Virus record (IMG/VR): IMGVR_UViG_3300037184_000177
Coordinates: 1 to 44,276 of that record
Strand: one strand, 5' to 3'
Length of the DNA: 44,276 nucleotides
DNA from: a virus
Part shown: positions 23,942 through 31,355 of the stretch, in pieces
Layout of the letters: each line of letters starts with the position of its first letter
Position numbering within the stretch: the first letter of the stretch is position 1
The notes under the pieces: generated by a model
The model's database searches: none
The model's input: the letters and a program-made list of their open reading frames with translations, nothing else
What the model was told of the DNA's origin: nothing
Position numbers and translations under genes: made by a program

Positions 23942-24009
23942 GCACCGCCGATCAACGCCGCGCCCACTCCGAGCCGCCGCGGTACAATCACTTTCACTTT
24001 ACCCAGTAA
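23938..24009 (+). CDS. 23-residue ORF
   Basis: The ATG overlaps the previous stop (ATGA). It reads MSTADQRRAHSEPPRYNHFH plus three residues and stops just before the HD-domain gene. Coupling makes translation likely; the peptide may serve only to bridge ribosomes to the HD gene. Confidence 0.35.
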   Translation: MSTADQRRAHSEPPRYNHFHFTQ

Positions 24010-24021
24010 GGATTTCACGCG

Positions 24022-24588
24022 ATGAGTTGGATTCAAACCTACACCGGAAGAAAATTCTACCCCCTCTGTCCCCGCAGTCAGGACGTGTGCATTGAGGATA
24101 TCGCCCATGCGCTGGCCCTTGAGTGCCGCTACACCGGCCATTGCCGAGAATTCTTCTCGGTCGCCCAGCACTCAGTGATGGTGTCCGAGATGCTGTCTGG
24201 AGAGGCGGCGATATGGGGGCTGCTCCACGATGCCGCAGAGGCATACCTGTGCGACCTAGCAAAACCGATCAAGTGGGCCTTCCAGGTTATCAACAGTAAC
24301 TGGGGCGGAACCTGCTCCTTTGCAATGGCCGAATCTCGCATTCTGCTTGAAGTCGCGAAAGCGTTCAATCTCGATCCAATGATCCCTGAGTGTGTACATG
24401 GTGCGGATCTGCGATGTCTTGAGTGGGAGCGTCGGCAGTTGATGGGGGCACCTCCCGAGGAATGGGCAACCGCAAAGTATTGGGACGGCACGACAACTCC
24501 CATCGAATGTTGGGGGCCGCTGACCGCTGAGTGGAAATTCCTTTGTCGTTGGAACGAACTCCGCAAACCGCTTGACGGAACGTTTTGA
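24022..24588 (+). CDS. HD-domain phosphohydrolase (188 aa)
   Basis: The product resembles phage YfbR-like HD hydrolases: FYPLCPRSQDVCIEDIAHAL, FFSVAQHSV (H50), LLHDAAEAYLCDL (H69, D70, D78) and KPIK. These metal-binding His/Asp residues are the HD signature. Relatives dephosphorylate deoxynucleoside monophosphates or act on other nucleotides. It lies just before the replication genes, so nucleotide supply is a sensible role; the exact substrate is unknown. The C-terminus after about residue 130 is family-variable. Confidence 0.8.
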   Translation: MSWIQTYTGRKFYPLCPRSQDVCIEDIAHALALECRYTGHCREFFSVAQHSVMVSEMLSGEAAIWGLLHDAAEAYLCDLAKPIKWAFQVINSNWGGTCSFAMAESRILLEVAKAFNLDPMIPECVHGADLRCLEWERRQLMGAPPEEWATAKYWDGTTTPIECWGPLTAEWKFLCRWNELRKPLDGTF

Positions 24589-24644
24589 AGCGTCATAATC
24601 TGGGCTACTTGTGAACTGCGAGGTCCCAATACATGAGGAATCCG

Positions 24645-24712
24645 AATCCCCCCCACGTTGATAGCCATTCTAAATCCTCGCAGGTTTCTCATGGCTTCCG
24701 TGGGTGGGGATT
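24645..24712 (+). promoter_or_regulatory. 13-base-pair hairpin upstream of replication initiator
   Basis: AATCCCCCCCACG (24645-24657) pairs with CGTGGGTGGGGATT (24699-24712) with a single bulged T, enclosing 41 bases. The initiator's Shine-Dalgarno, GGAGGGG (24719-24725), follows seven bases later and could instead pair with the C-run. This suggests an RNA switch controlling initiator translation, or a DNA structure at the origin. Confidence 0.45.
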
Positions 24713-24729
24713 TGGTTATGGAGGGGTCC

Positions 24730-25479
24730 ATGTATCGCACTCTTGATACATCCTTCTGGACCGATCCGAAGATTGGTGCACTATGCCCATTGGGGAAACT
24801 CTTGTCCCTCTATTTGATTACTTCTCCCCATGGCCACATCGGCGGAATCTACTACCTGCCAGACGAGATTATCACTCTCGAAACGGGCCTGAGTCCCAAA
24901 ATTCTGGATACCCTATGGCATACCCTATCCGGCTCAGGATTTAGTCGGCGCGACAGAAAACTGAGTGTTGTTTGGGTCGTGCGCATGTTTTTTTACCAAG
25001 CGAGGGGTGAAAAGAATGAACGGTCAGTAGCGGGGTATCTCCCGACGCTACATAACTCCCACCTGGTAAACGAGTTCTTGATGGTTTACCCATCCGTAAA
25101 ACGATGGATCAAGGATAGGGTATCGATAGGGTATCCTGAGTTTGGCAAAAGTGGCCCTCTGGATCAGGATCAGGATCAGGAAGATATATATGGTGCGCAC
25201 ACGACTTCAGAGAAGAAAAAGACGACGCGCCGATTCACTCCGCCAACCCTTGAAGAAGTCACCGCTTACTGCCTTGAAAGAAAAAATGGGATTAACCCTC
25301 AAGGGTTTCTCGATAGTAACCAACAGAAGGGATGGGTCGTTGGTAAAAATCGGACCCCCATGAAGGACTGGAGAGCCGCGATCCGAACATGGGAGCGCGT
25401 CACCTTGGATAGTGACCGGCTGTTTTCAGCCCCCCAGAAAGATGGACCCATAGAATCGGAGATCAAGTATGCCCGCTAA
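24730..25479 (+). CDS. Phage replication initiator / replisome organiser (249 aa)
   Basis: I choose the ATG at 24730, preceded by GGAGGGG, over upstream in-frame ATGs at 24718 and 24691 that lie in or next to the hairpin. The N-terminal domain (SFWTDPKIGALCPLGKLLSL and following) resembles the winged-helix start of phage initiators of the DnaD/O-protein type. The C-terminal RTPMKDWRAAIRTWER is the familiar end of such proteins. The gene directly precedes DnaB, which it would load. It contains four GATAGGGTATC-type repeats and an AT-rich tract, so the origin may lie inside the gene as in lambda O. The DQDQDQED stretch is encoded by GGATCA repeats. Confidence 0.72.
   Translation: MYRTLDTSFWTDPKIGALCPLGKLLSLYLITSPHGHIGGIYYLPDEIITLETGLSPKILDTLWHTLSGSGFSRRDRKLSVVWVVRMFFYQARGEKNERSVAGYLPTLHNSHLVNEFLMVYPSVKRWIKDRVSIGYPEFGKSGPLDQDQDQEDIYGAHTTSEKKKTTRRFTPPTLEEVTAYCLERKNGINPQGFLDSNQQKGWVVGKNRTPMKDWRAAIRTWERVTLDSDRLFSAPQKDGPIESEIKYAR
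24907..25193. other. Candidate replication origin with iterons inside the initiator gene
   Basis: GATAGGGTATC occurs twice in tandem (25114-25124, 25125-25135). On the other strand it appears twice with one mismatch each (24907-24917, 24919-24929), and a partial copy lies at about 25035. Three tandem GGATCA copies (25161-25178) then lead into AAGATATATATGG (25181-25193). Iterons plus an adjacent AT-rich tract inside the initiator gene are the arrangement of lambdoid origins. Confidence 0.5.
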
Positions 25480-26836
25480 CCGCGTCACGTCGGAAATCCT
25501 GGATCGGCTGCCACCTTGCAACTTGGAGGCTGAGCGCGGTCTGATCGGTTCGGTGTTGATCGACCCGCAAGTGTTGGATCGGATCAAGGTTCGTCCGGAA
25601 GATTTCTACGCCGATGGCAACCGCCGATTGTTCGGCCATCTGCAAGCGATCTGGTCTGAGTCGCGCCAATTGCCGCTGGAGGTGCTGCACGAACGGCTAC
25701 GGCGGTTGGGCGATCTGGAGTGGATCGGCGGCATGGCGTATCTGGCCGAGTGCGCACAAAAAACCGTGGTCTCAGCCCATGCCGGCTACTACGCAGGAAT
25801 CATCAGCCGCAAGGCGCAGTATCGGGAAATGATTTACGCTGCGACGGAGATGCTACGCGATGCTTACGCTGAGGCGGATGAGCCCGAGTCCCTGTTGGCG
25901 GCGGCAGAGGGCGCCTTGCGGTCTGTGAAGACCGGCCAGTACAAGACCGATCCCGTGAGCATGGAGGTCGCGACGATCGACGCGTTGGCGCTGATCGATG
26001 CCGTTGCCGATCGGCGTTATCAGGCGGGTGTACTGACCGGCTTTCCTTCGTTCGACGCGAATATCGGTGGGTTCTTCCCAGGCGAGTTGGTGATTATCGC
26101 GGCCCGGCCCGGACAGGGTAAAACGTCACTTGCAATGCAGATTGCCTACCATGCGGCCGAACAGCGTAAACGTAAGGTCTACGTGGCCACCCTGGAGATG
26201 TCGCGTTCGGAGTTGGCGCTACGCAACCTGTGCAGGTTGTCGGGAGTGAGCAACCAGAAGATCCGCAACGGCACTCTGCATGAGGCCGACCGGGAGCAAT
26301 TGCGGCATGCTGCGCTGGAGCAATCGCAAGTTTCAATCGTGTTGCACGACTGGTCGACGATTCGCGTGTACGACATTGCCCGCGCTGCGCGCTCCTGCGG
26401 TGCGGAGATGGTGGTGGTGGACTACCTGACGCTGTTAACACCGGAGGACAAACGGATCAAGCGCTACGAGCAAGTCGGGCAACTCACGCGGGCGCTGAAG
26501 GTAATGGCAAAAGACCTGAAAATTCCGGTCGTGGTCTGCGCACAACTGAATCGGCAATCCGACACTCAAGGCAAAGAGACGCGTCCCAGGATGTCCCAAC
26601 TGCGTGAGTCGGGCGACATTGAGCAAGACGCCGATATGGTGCTCCTGCTCTATCGGCCAAAGGATGGGCTGGTGAGACGATCGGAATCCGGGCACGACGA
26701 AGAGCGCTGGGATGCTGATTTGGAGGTCGCCAAGAATCGCAATGGCGACACTGAGAATTTTCGCCTGTTGTGGAATAAGCATCGCACTAGCTTTGCAGAA
26801 TTTGGGGTCGAAGAGAACCCCGCGGAGTTGTTCTAA
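25469..26836 (+). CDS. dnaB: Replicative DNA helicase DnaB (455 aa)
   Basis: The full two-domain layout is present: an N-terminal helical domain (about 12-150), a linker, and a RecA-type ATPase. ARPGQGKTS at 212-220 is Walker A, VVDYL at 316-320 is Walker B, AQLNR at 358-362 contributes the sensor, and LRESGDIEQDAD at 378-389 is a hallmark DnaB block. DnaB forms a hexamer that unwinds the fork 5' to 3' and recruits primase. The start overlaps the initiator gene by 11 bases, so initiator and helicase are made together. Length matches the family. Confidence 0.93.
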   Translation: MPANRVTSEILDRLPPCNLEAERGLIGSVLIDPQVLDRIKVRPEDFYADGNRRLFGHLQAIWSESRQLPLEVLHERLRRLGDLEWIGGMAYLAECAQKTVVSAHAGYYAGIISRKAQYREMIYAATEMLRDAYAEADEPESLLAAAEGALRSVKTGQYKTDPVSMEVATIDALALIDAVADRRYQAGVLTGFPSFDANIGGFFPGELVIIAARPGQGKTSLAMQIAYHAAEQRKRKVYVATLEMSRSELALRNLCRLSGVSNQKIRNGTLHEADREQLRHAALEQSQVSIVLHDWSTIRVYDIARAARSCGAEMVVVDYLTLLTPEDKRIKRYEQVGQLTRALKVMAKDLKIPVVVCAQLNRQSDTQGKETRPRMSQLRESGDIEQDADMVLLLYRPKDGLVRRSESGHDEERWDADLEVAKNRNGDTENFRLLWNKHRTSFAEFGVEENPAELF

Positions 26837-26853
26837 TACGAGGAGTTGCCGCG

Positions 26854-27321
26854 ATGTCGTACGAACTGAAGACGGGATGCACGGCAGCCGAGGGTATTGC
26901 TAAGCTACGGGCCGCGCAGCGCGATGGATCCTTATTTCTCAAGCACGACGAGATGAGATGCACACTGTATCTGCCGCTTCCTCCGACCGTGAACAACTAT
27001 CGAGCCTGCGTCTCCATCGGTGGCAGGCCCCGGCTGATTACGAGTAAACGCGGTCGGGAGTACCACCAGGCTGTGGCTATGATTGTGCATCGAGATTGGC
27101 CGCTGTGGGAACCGCTTACGGCGAGACTCCGGGTGTCGATCGGATGCGCTATGGCGCGTAACGGAAAGAGCGACCTAGATAATCGCGTCAAGCCATTGCT
27201 CGATGCGCTGACGGCTGCGGAAGTGTGGCAGGATGATTCCTTGATCGACGAGTTGCATATTGTGCGGGCCCCGGTCAAGGCGCCGGGGTGGGTGGATGTG
27301 ACCATTGAGACCATAGCGTAG
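26854..27321 (+). CDS. rusA: RusA-type Holliday junction resolvase (155 aa)
   Basis: GAGGAG precedes the ATG. The family blocks are LPLPPTVNNYR at 40-50, KSDLDNRVKPLLDAL at 105-119, supplying D107, D109 and K113, and VWQDDSLIDELHI at 124-136, with D127/D128. These carry the metal-binding acidic residues of RusA. The enzyme cleaves four-way junctions made in recombination and replication, clearing DNA for packaging. An N-terminal extension of about 30 residues precedes the RusA core. It follows DnaB closely in the same operon. Confidence 0.88.
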   Translation: MSYELKTGCTAAEGIAKLRAAQRDGSLFLKHDEMRCTLYLPLPPTVNNYRACVSIGGRPRLITSKRGREYHQAVAMIVHRDWPLWEPLTARLRVSIGCAMARNGKSDLDNRVKPLLDALTAAEVWQDDSLIDELHIVRAPVKAPGWVDVTIETIA

Positions 27322-27332
27322 GAGTGCATGCC

Positions 27333-27542
27333 GTGGATGCAAGCAAGGGTTTGGTGCGCTGTCCGATGTGCCGATCAAAGCATGTTGCTGAGGTTGCTAA
27401 CAAAGTATGGTATTGCAGCGAGTGCAGTGCGCAGTTCGACCCCGTGGACGACGGCGTGACACCTTACGGTAACCCGTCCCGAATTGTCGAGCGGCGGGAT
27501 GGTTTTCAACATCGGGAGAAGGCCCGAAAACTGCGGAGGTGA
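27333..27542 (+). CDS. Small zinc-ribbon protein (69 aa)
   Basis: I choose the GTG at 27333 because TAGGAG at 27318-27323 then has normal spacing; an upstream GTG at 27324 is too close. The product contains VRCPMCRSKHV and VWYCSECSAQF, a two-CxxC zinc ribbon, followed by an acidic stretch and a basic tail. A nucleic-acid-binding role is likely. Specific function unknown. Confidence 0.6.
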   Translation: MDASKGLVRCPMCRSKHVAEVANKVWYCSECSAQFDPVDDGVTPYGNPSRIVERRDGFQHREKARKLRR

Positions 27543-27580
27543 TGAGTTCTAAACCCTTTTTAACGTGAGGAGAAAACGAG

Positions 27581-27880
27581 ATGGTGAAGAAACAGCAACG
27601 ATTGGCGGGATGTGGGACGGCAGTGCCCGTTGCCGTGCAGGACGCGGCGGAGTCCTTTGCTCGCGCGCTGCGGGCGCTGGGGACCGCGCGGAGCAAGAAG
27701 AACGGTTGTCAGGAAGGGCTGATCCAAGCGATGCTTGAGGCACGCATCAAGGAGGTGCTTATTGACGAGAACAACAAGCGAATCGTGCTGGACGAGAAGA
27801 ACGTCGTTACCATCAAGAAGGTCCAGGACAAGGATGCGACCAGCGGCGATGATGACGACGATGAGGGGGAGGAGGATTAA
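27581..27880 (+). CDS. Small protein with acidic C-terminal tail (99 aa)
   Basis: GTGAGGAG precedes the ATG. The protein has a helical N-terminal half, a basic centre and a run of Asp/Glu at the end (SGDDDDDEGEED). Acidic tails of this kind are found in SSB-like and DNA-mimic proteins, but no OB-fold pattern is evident. It is the last gene of the early operon. Confidence 0.6.
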   Translation: MVKKQQRLAGCGTAVPVAVQDAAESFARALRALGTARSKKNGCQEGLIQAMLEARIKEVLIDENNKRIVLDEKNVVTIKKVQDKDATSGDDDDDEGEED

Positions 27881-27910
27881 GCGACAACGGATCTCTATCA
27901 ACGCAAAGAG

Positions 27911-27939
27911 CCCCGGCTGTCTTGGAGGGACAACCGGGG
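27911..27939. terminator. Hairpin between convergent operons
   Basis: CCCCGGCTGTC (27911-27921) pairs with GACAACCGGGG (27929-27939) with one mismatch and a seven-base loop. It lies between the early-operon stop (27880) and the end of the minus-strand recombinase gene (27957). There is no strong T-run, but the position suits a bidirectional terminator. Confidence 0.55.
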
Positions 27940-27956
27940 ATCGCGCGCTAACCCCC

Positions 27957-28664
27957 TTAGCTTCGATGCACGATGGCCAAAATCAATCGCTGGGCCCCCC
28001 GCCACTTCTTTCCCCTTCGCATGATGCCCTGGGCGTCGAGATGGGCCCCGATTGCCCTGCTCGATTTCCCTTCTGCGGCAAGTGCCTTGATCGTTTCGAT
28101 AACGCTATGCTCCCCCTGGTCGATCTCCAGTCCGCGCATGTCTCCGTTCCCATTGGAACACGCGCGGAAGCCAAAAGGAACCCGGTCCAACCGGGTCATA
28201 CGTCGGCCATTGCGCTGGTGTGACAACATGGCCGAAGATGTCCGTGCGGAGTTGCATTCCCGAAAATACTGCGCTACCCCTGCCTGGATCGTAAACACCA
28301 TCCGGCCGATGGCCGTGGTTGTGTCGATCTGTTCGATGAGAAGCATTAAGTTGACCTGCCTCTTCATGAGCCGTTCAGCGATGGCCAGCGCGTCCAGTGC
28401 TTTGCGGCTGAGTCTGGATAGGTCGTAGACCGCGAACACCCCGCGGATTTTGCACGCGTGGCGCAACGCTTCTTCAAGGCCGTCCCTCCCATCGGTGCTC
28501 GCGCCGCTCGCGTCGGCGTCTGAATACTCGCCTGCAATGGCTACGTCGCGCGCAACGCACCACGCGCGGAGTCGCGACAACTGCTTTTCGATGCTGTCAC
28601 ACTCGGCGGCGCCTGGTCGGGGAGAAAACCGAGCGTAGAGAATAGCTTGCTGCTGTCGGCGCAT
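27957..28664 (-). CDS. Serine recombinase, resolvase/invertase type (235 aa)
   Basis: AAAGGAA precedes the ATG at 28664. The catalytic domain is clear: AILYARFSP with R12 and catalytic S14, YDLSRLSRK with R84 and R87, and GRMVFTIQAGVAQYFRE. The C-terminal part holds PFGF and a short helical segment (SSRAIGAHLDAQGI) of the Recombinase-domain type. At 235 residues it is much shorter than large serine integrases, closer to resolvases and invertases. It could act in inversion, multimer resolution or integration. It is the last gene of the minus-strand accessory operon. Confidence 0.85.
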   Translation of the reverse strand: MRRQQQAILYARFSPRPGAAECDSIEKQLSRLRAWCVARDVAIAGEYSDADASGASTDGRDGLEEALRHACKIRGVFAVYDLSRLSRKALDALAIAERLMKRQVNLMLLIEQIDTTTAIGRMVFTIQAGVAQYFRECNSARTSSAMLSHQRNGRRMTRLDRVPFGFRACSNGNGDMRGLEIDQGEHSVIETIKALAAEGKSSRAIGAHLDAQGIMRRGKKWRGAQRLILAIVHRS

Positions 28665-28743
28665 TGGTTATTCCTTTGGCATTGACTTACTTGACGCCCC
28701 ATAGGGCAGGAATCCGAACGGGTTGACCGATGGCTCCCATTTT

Positions 28744-28872
28744 TCACTTACTCCCGCGTTTCTTCCGCCGCTTCTCGCGGCGCTCCACTTCCTTTTTCGG
28801 GACTTGGACCAACTTGCGGGCTAGCTGGTCGAACGCCTTGAACCCCTTGGGCTTCTTGTTTGCCTTTTTCAT
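28744..28872 (-). CDS. Small basic protein (42 aa)
   Basis: GGAGAG precedes the ATG at 28872. The 42-residue product begins MKKANKKPKGFKAFDQLARK and continues LVQVPKKEVERREKRRKKRG. The 'F..LA.KLVQVPK.EV' pattern is one I recall from other small phage ORFs of unknown function. It is highly basic and may bind nucleic acid. A 17-residue ORF (28684-28737) follows it and is not annotated for lack of a clear ribosome site. Confidence 0.55.
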   Translation of the reverse strand: MKKANKKPKGFKAFDQLARKLVQVPKKEVERREKRRKKRGSK

Positions 28873-28885
28873 CGGTAACCCTCTC

Positions 28886-29119
28886 CTATCCTTTAGAACA
28901 TCCCTTACGGTGAATAATCGGACGGTCGCCTTCCGGCCCGGGGTCGTTGTGGCACTCAGGGCACCGTACTGCTATTTTGTCCGCGCTGGTTTTCCCCGAT
29001 GGGCAGTGTGGACATTCGTTGACCTTGTACCATCCGCACCAGCACTTTTGTTCTGGCGGAATGGTGGCAAGATATTCGATGTATGCCTGCTGATCCTCGT
29101 TGAACCAAATGGACGCCAT
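28886..29119 (-). CDS. Small zinc-binding protein (77 aa)
   Basis: GGAGG precedes the ATG at 29119. The protein carries several Cys/His pairs: KCWCGWYKVNECPHC and VRCPECHND, plus a C-terminal His and Cys. A zinc-ribbon fold is likely. It begins four bases after the stop of the gene upstream on this strand. Function unknown; small zinc proteins are frequent in this operon. Confidence 0.6.
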   Translation of the reverse strand: MASIWFNEDQQAYIEYLATIPPEQKCWCGWYKVNECPHCPSGKTSADKIAVRCPECHNDPGPEGDRPIIHRKGCSKG

Positions 29120-29123
29120 CGGC

Positions 29124-29501
29124 TTAATCCTCCACGCTTACAGTGACTCCAAACGGCTCGATTTCCACGCCTTGCGTTTTCACGACCAATCCGCGTGTCA
29201 TCGCGTAGTCGAACAGCTCGTTGATTGCAACCTCGATCGCCGTCGCCTCGCTGTACGGCTCACCGATCGCTCCGTGATTCGTCCAGGTGCATCTCATTAC
29301 GTCAAGGATGATTTCAGCCAGGCTCGCGGGAACGTGGGAAGAATCTGTCCGCTTGTAGCCCCACCTTTTTTGGACCGCTGCCGGTTCGTTTGCAAGCCAC
29401 GCTTGAAAGTCGTGGCTCATCACGTATTCGATGTTCTGTCCGATGACACCGCGAAGCGCTTCGCGTTCCGCGCCCTCGCATTTTTGGTACTGCGTAGTCA
29501 T
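29124..29501 (-). CDS. Conserved hypothetical phage protein (125 aa)
   Basis: I choose the ATG at 29501 after CGGAGA; an ATG at 29522, after AAGGAA, is equally spaced and would add seven residues. The product (TTQYQKCEGAEREALRGVIG, AWLANEPAAVQKRWGYKR) is acidic and helical, ending in a beta-type segment (IEPFGVTVSVED). No membrane segment or catalytic motif is seen. It may be a nucleic-acid-metabolism or anti-host protein; this cannot be resolved from sequence. Confidence 0.6.
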   Translation of the reverse strand: MTTQYQKCEGAEREALRGVIGQNIEYVMSHDFQAWLANEPAAVQKRWGYKRTDSSHVPASLAEIILDVMRCTWTNHGAIGEPYSEATAIEVAINELFDYAMTRGLVVKTQGVEIEPFGVTVSVED

Positions 29502-29635
29502 TGGTCGGTCTCCGTTAGGCATGAGTGATTTCCTTGAAAAACAAAGGCGGAAAGCCATTCCTGCCGCAACGTGCGGTCCAGGCCAGCGCCCCCAGCACGG
29601 TCTGCGCAAGGGGCGTTCGGCGCGGGCCGAGGGGA

Positions 29636-30775
29636 CTACGTCGCGTCGGAGCCTACGCGACACACGGCTTGTTTGCCGGTACAGTCGATCGCTACGGCGA
29701 AGAGGCTTGCGATCTGGAATACGACAGCGGTGCCGCTGTAAATGCGAGTGGTAGCCTCGCCGTCCATGCTGTCAACACGCGACTCGCCGTACATGCTGCC
29801 AACACTCGCGTTGTCGTCCATGCTGTCAACACGCGACTCGCCGTACATGCTGTCAACACGCGACTCGCCGTACATGCTGTCAACACGCGCGTGGTCGTAC
29901 ATGCTGCCAACACGCGCGTTGCCGTCCATGCTGTCAACACGCGCGTTGTCGTACATGCGTCCAACACGCGCGTGGCCGTACATGCGGTCAACAATCGCCT
30001 CGCCGTCCATGCTGCCAACACGCGCCTCGCCGTACATGCCGTCAACACGCGCGTTGTCGTCCATGCTGCCAACAGTCGCGTTGCCGTATATGCGTCCAAC
30101 ACGCGACTCGCCGTCCATGCTGTCAACACGCGCGTTGTCGTACATGCTGTCAACACGCGCGTGGTCGTACATGCTGCCAACACGCGCGTGGCCGGTCATG
30201 CGGTCAACAGTCGCCTCGCCGTCCATGCTGTCAACACGCGCGTTGCCGTACATGCCGTCAACACGCGCGTTGTCGTCCATGCGGTCAACAATCGCCTCGC
30301 CGTACATGCTGCCAACACTCGCGTTGTCGTTCATGCTGTCAACACGCGACTCGCCGTACATGCTGTCAACACGCGCGTTGCCGTCCATGCTGTCAACACG
30401 CGCGTTGCCGTACATGCGGTCAACAGTCGCGTTGCCGACAAGGAAGTACCGCCCGCTGTATAACTCCTTGGCGTATGCGCGGATCACGCGCTTTGCGATC
30501 CAGCCGTCAAGGGCCACGCGGGCACGCACCTCAATGGCGCTAATTCCCTCCGTATCGACCCACTCGGGGACTTCGGCCTGATCGACGCGGAACTCCCAGC
30601 GATCAGATTGGGCTCCGTAGTCGTCGTTAGGGGGAGTAATCTCGACGCGGAGGACGTTCGGACCGCGAACCCCGTCTTGCAGTCCATGCTCGGCGATGAT
30701 CCCATCGTAGGAGTCGGTATCCATCGACCAGCACTCCTTGTTCTCGGTCAAGACAAAGGAAGCGGAGCGACACAT
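29636..30775 (-). CDS. Protein with 25 nonapeptide repeats, probable beta-helix (379 aa)
   Basis: GGAGG precedes the ATG at 30775; the longer frame from 30856 lacks a ribosome site. The N-terminal domain (about 1-115) is conserved-looking (KECWSMDTDSYDGIIAEHG, LRVEITPPNDD, WEFRVDQAEVPEW). Then come about 25 head-to-tail nine-residue repeats of the form N/E-A/S-R-V-D/G-S/R-M-Y/D-G/D. A short Cys-containing C-terminus ends the protein. The alternating pattern suggests a solenoid of stacked short strands; similar 'NATVxAxG' repeats occur in other phage and bacterial proteins. Function is unknown: surface binding or scaffold are options. Confidence 0.7.
   Translation of the reverse strand: MCRSASFVLTENKECWSMDTDSYDGIIAEHGLQDGVRGPNVLRVEITPPNDDYGAQSDRWEFRVDQAEVPEWVDTEGISAIEVRARVALDGWIAKRVIRAYAKELYSGRYFLVGNATVDRMYGNARVDSMDGNARVDSMYGESRVDSMNDNASVGSMYGEAIVDRMDDNARVDGMYGNARVDSMDGEATVDRMTGHARVGSMYDHARVDSMYDNARVDSMDGESRVGRIYGNATVGSMDDNARVDGMYGEARVGSMDGEAIVDRMYGHARVGRMYDNARVDSMDGNARVGSMYDHARVDSMYGESRVDSMYGESRVDSMDDNASVGSMYGESRVDSMDGEATTRIYSGTAVVFQIASLFAVAIDCTGKQAVCRVGSDAT
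29750..30438 (-). repeat. 27-bp tandem repeat array
   Basis: About 25 copies of a 27-base unit (on the + strand typified by GTCAACACGCGCGTTG followed by CCGTACATGCT) encode the nonapeptide repeats. Units vary mainly at a few positions. Because 27 is divisible by three, several other frames on both strands also lack stops. Confidence 0.9.
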
Positions 30776-30865
30776 AGGGAACCTCCATAGAGAAAAGGGA
30801 ACGGAAACGGTTGATGGGCCGCCCGGAGTGCGAGGTCCGGGTATCGCTGCGGCCATGGAATGGTG

Positions 30866-31042
30866 CTAGTAGCTGTGACCCGACAGACCGGGCGCGGCCT
30901 TCCTCGGCAACTGCGGCGTCGCGGTCCAAGACTCGCGTTTGCGCTGCAACACGCTCGACTTCAAGTCGGCCAAGCTCAAGAACCGCTGGTCGTCCGGTCG
31001 GCTGCTCCATTGCTTCGAAACCTCGTGCAATTGCGTACCCAT
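30866..31042 (-). CDS. Short protein resembling the N-terminus of DUF932-type phage proteins (58 aa)
   Basis: CGGAGAG precedes the ATG at 31042. The product starts MGTQLHEVSKQWSSRPDDQR and continues FLSLADLKSSVLQR. This resembles the beginning of much larger phage DUF932-type proteins, as I recall them, but the frame stops after 58 residues. It may be a truncated remnant or a reduced functional version. No continuation was seen in other frames downstream, where the repeat-protein gene begins. Confidence 0.45.
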   Translation of the reverse strand: MGTQLHEVSKQWSSRPDDQRFLSLADLKSSVLQRKRESWTATPQLPRKAAPGLSGHSY

Positions 31043-31162
31043 GGTACACTCTCCGATTTCTCTACCCGTACAATGCCCTGGTAGCTAGGCGAACAAAGGA
31101 ACCACTCCGACCACCACCAGGTGGGCGGGTCGGTGGGGCGATGCGCTCGCCCCTGGCGTTCG

Positions 31163-31318
31163 CTACATGCTGTCGATCGTGTATTGGGCTTCGCGATCCT
31201 CCGAGTCGATCCGCAATGCCTCCGTTACCGCTTCGGACGCGATCGGCATGTCGATTGCTCGCAAAATTGCGATGGCTTCGGTAAGGATCATTCGTTCTGC
31301 TGCGTCGGTCGTTCTCAT
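31163..31318 (-). CDS. Small acidic helical protein (51 aa)
   Basis: AAGGAG precedes the ATG at 31318. The sequence is helical and acidic (TEAIAILRAIDMPIASEAVT, ALRIDSEDREAQYTID). An upstream in-frame extension to 31483 overlaps a different reading frame and has less natural composition. No family is recognised. It is part of the minus-strand accessory operon. Confidence 0.5.
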   Translation of the reverse strand: MRTTDAAERMILTEAIAILRAIDMPIASEAVTEALRIDSEDREAQYTIDSM

Positions 31319-31355
31319 TTCACTCTCCTTGTTTGGCCCGCCGGGCGGTACCGTG

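Noticed and set aside
29750-30438. CRISPR array
   Set aside because: Contiguous 27-base coding units, no unique spacers.
29525-30463. Long + strand ORFs (and 29742-30581) with AVNTR-type repeats
   Set aside because: They are shadows of the 27-bp array, whose length keeps other frames open. The - strand frame has a ribosome site, non-repeat N- and C-terminal domains and normal composition.
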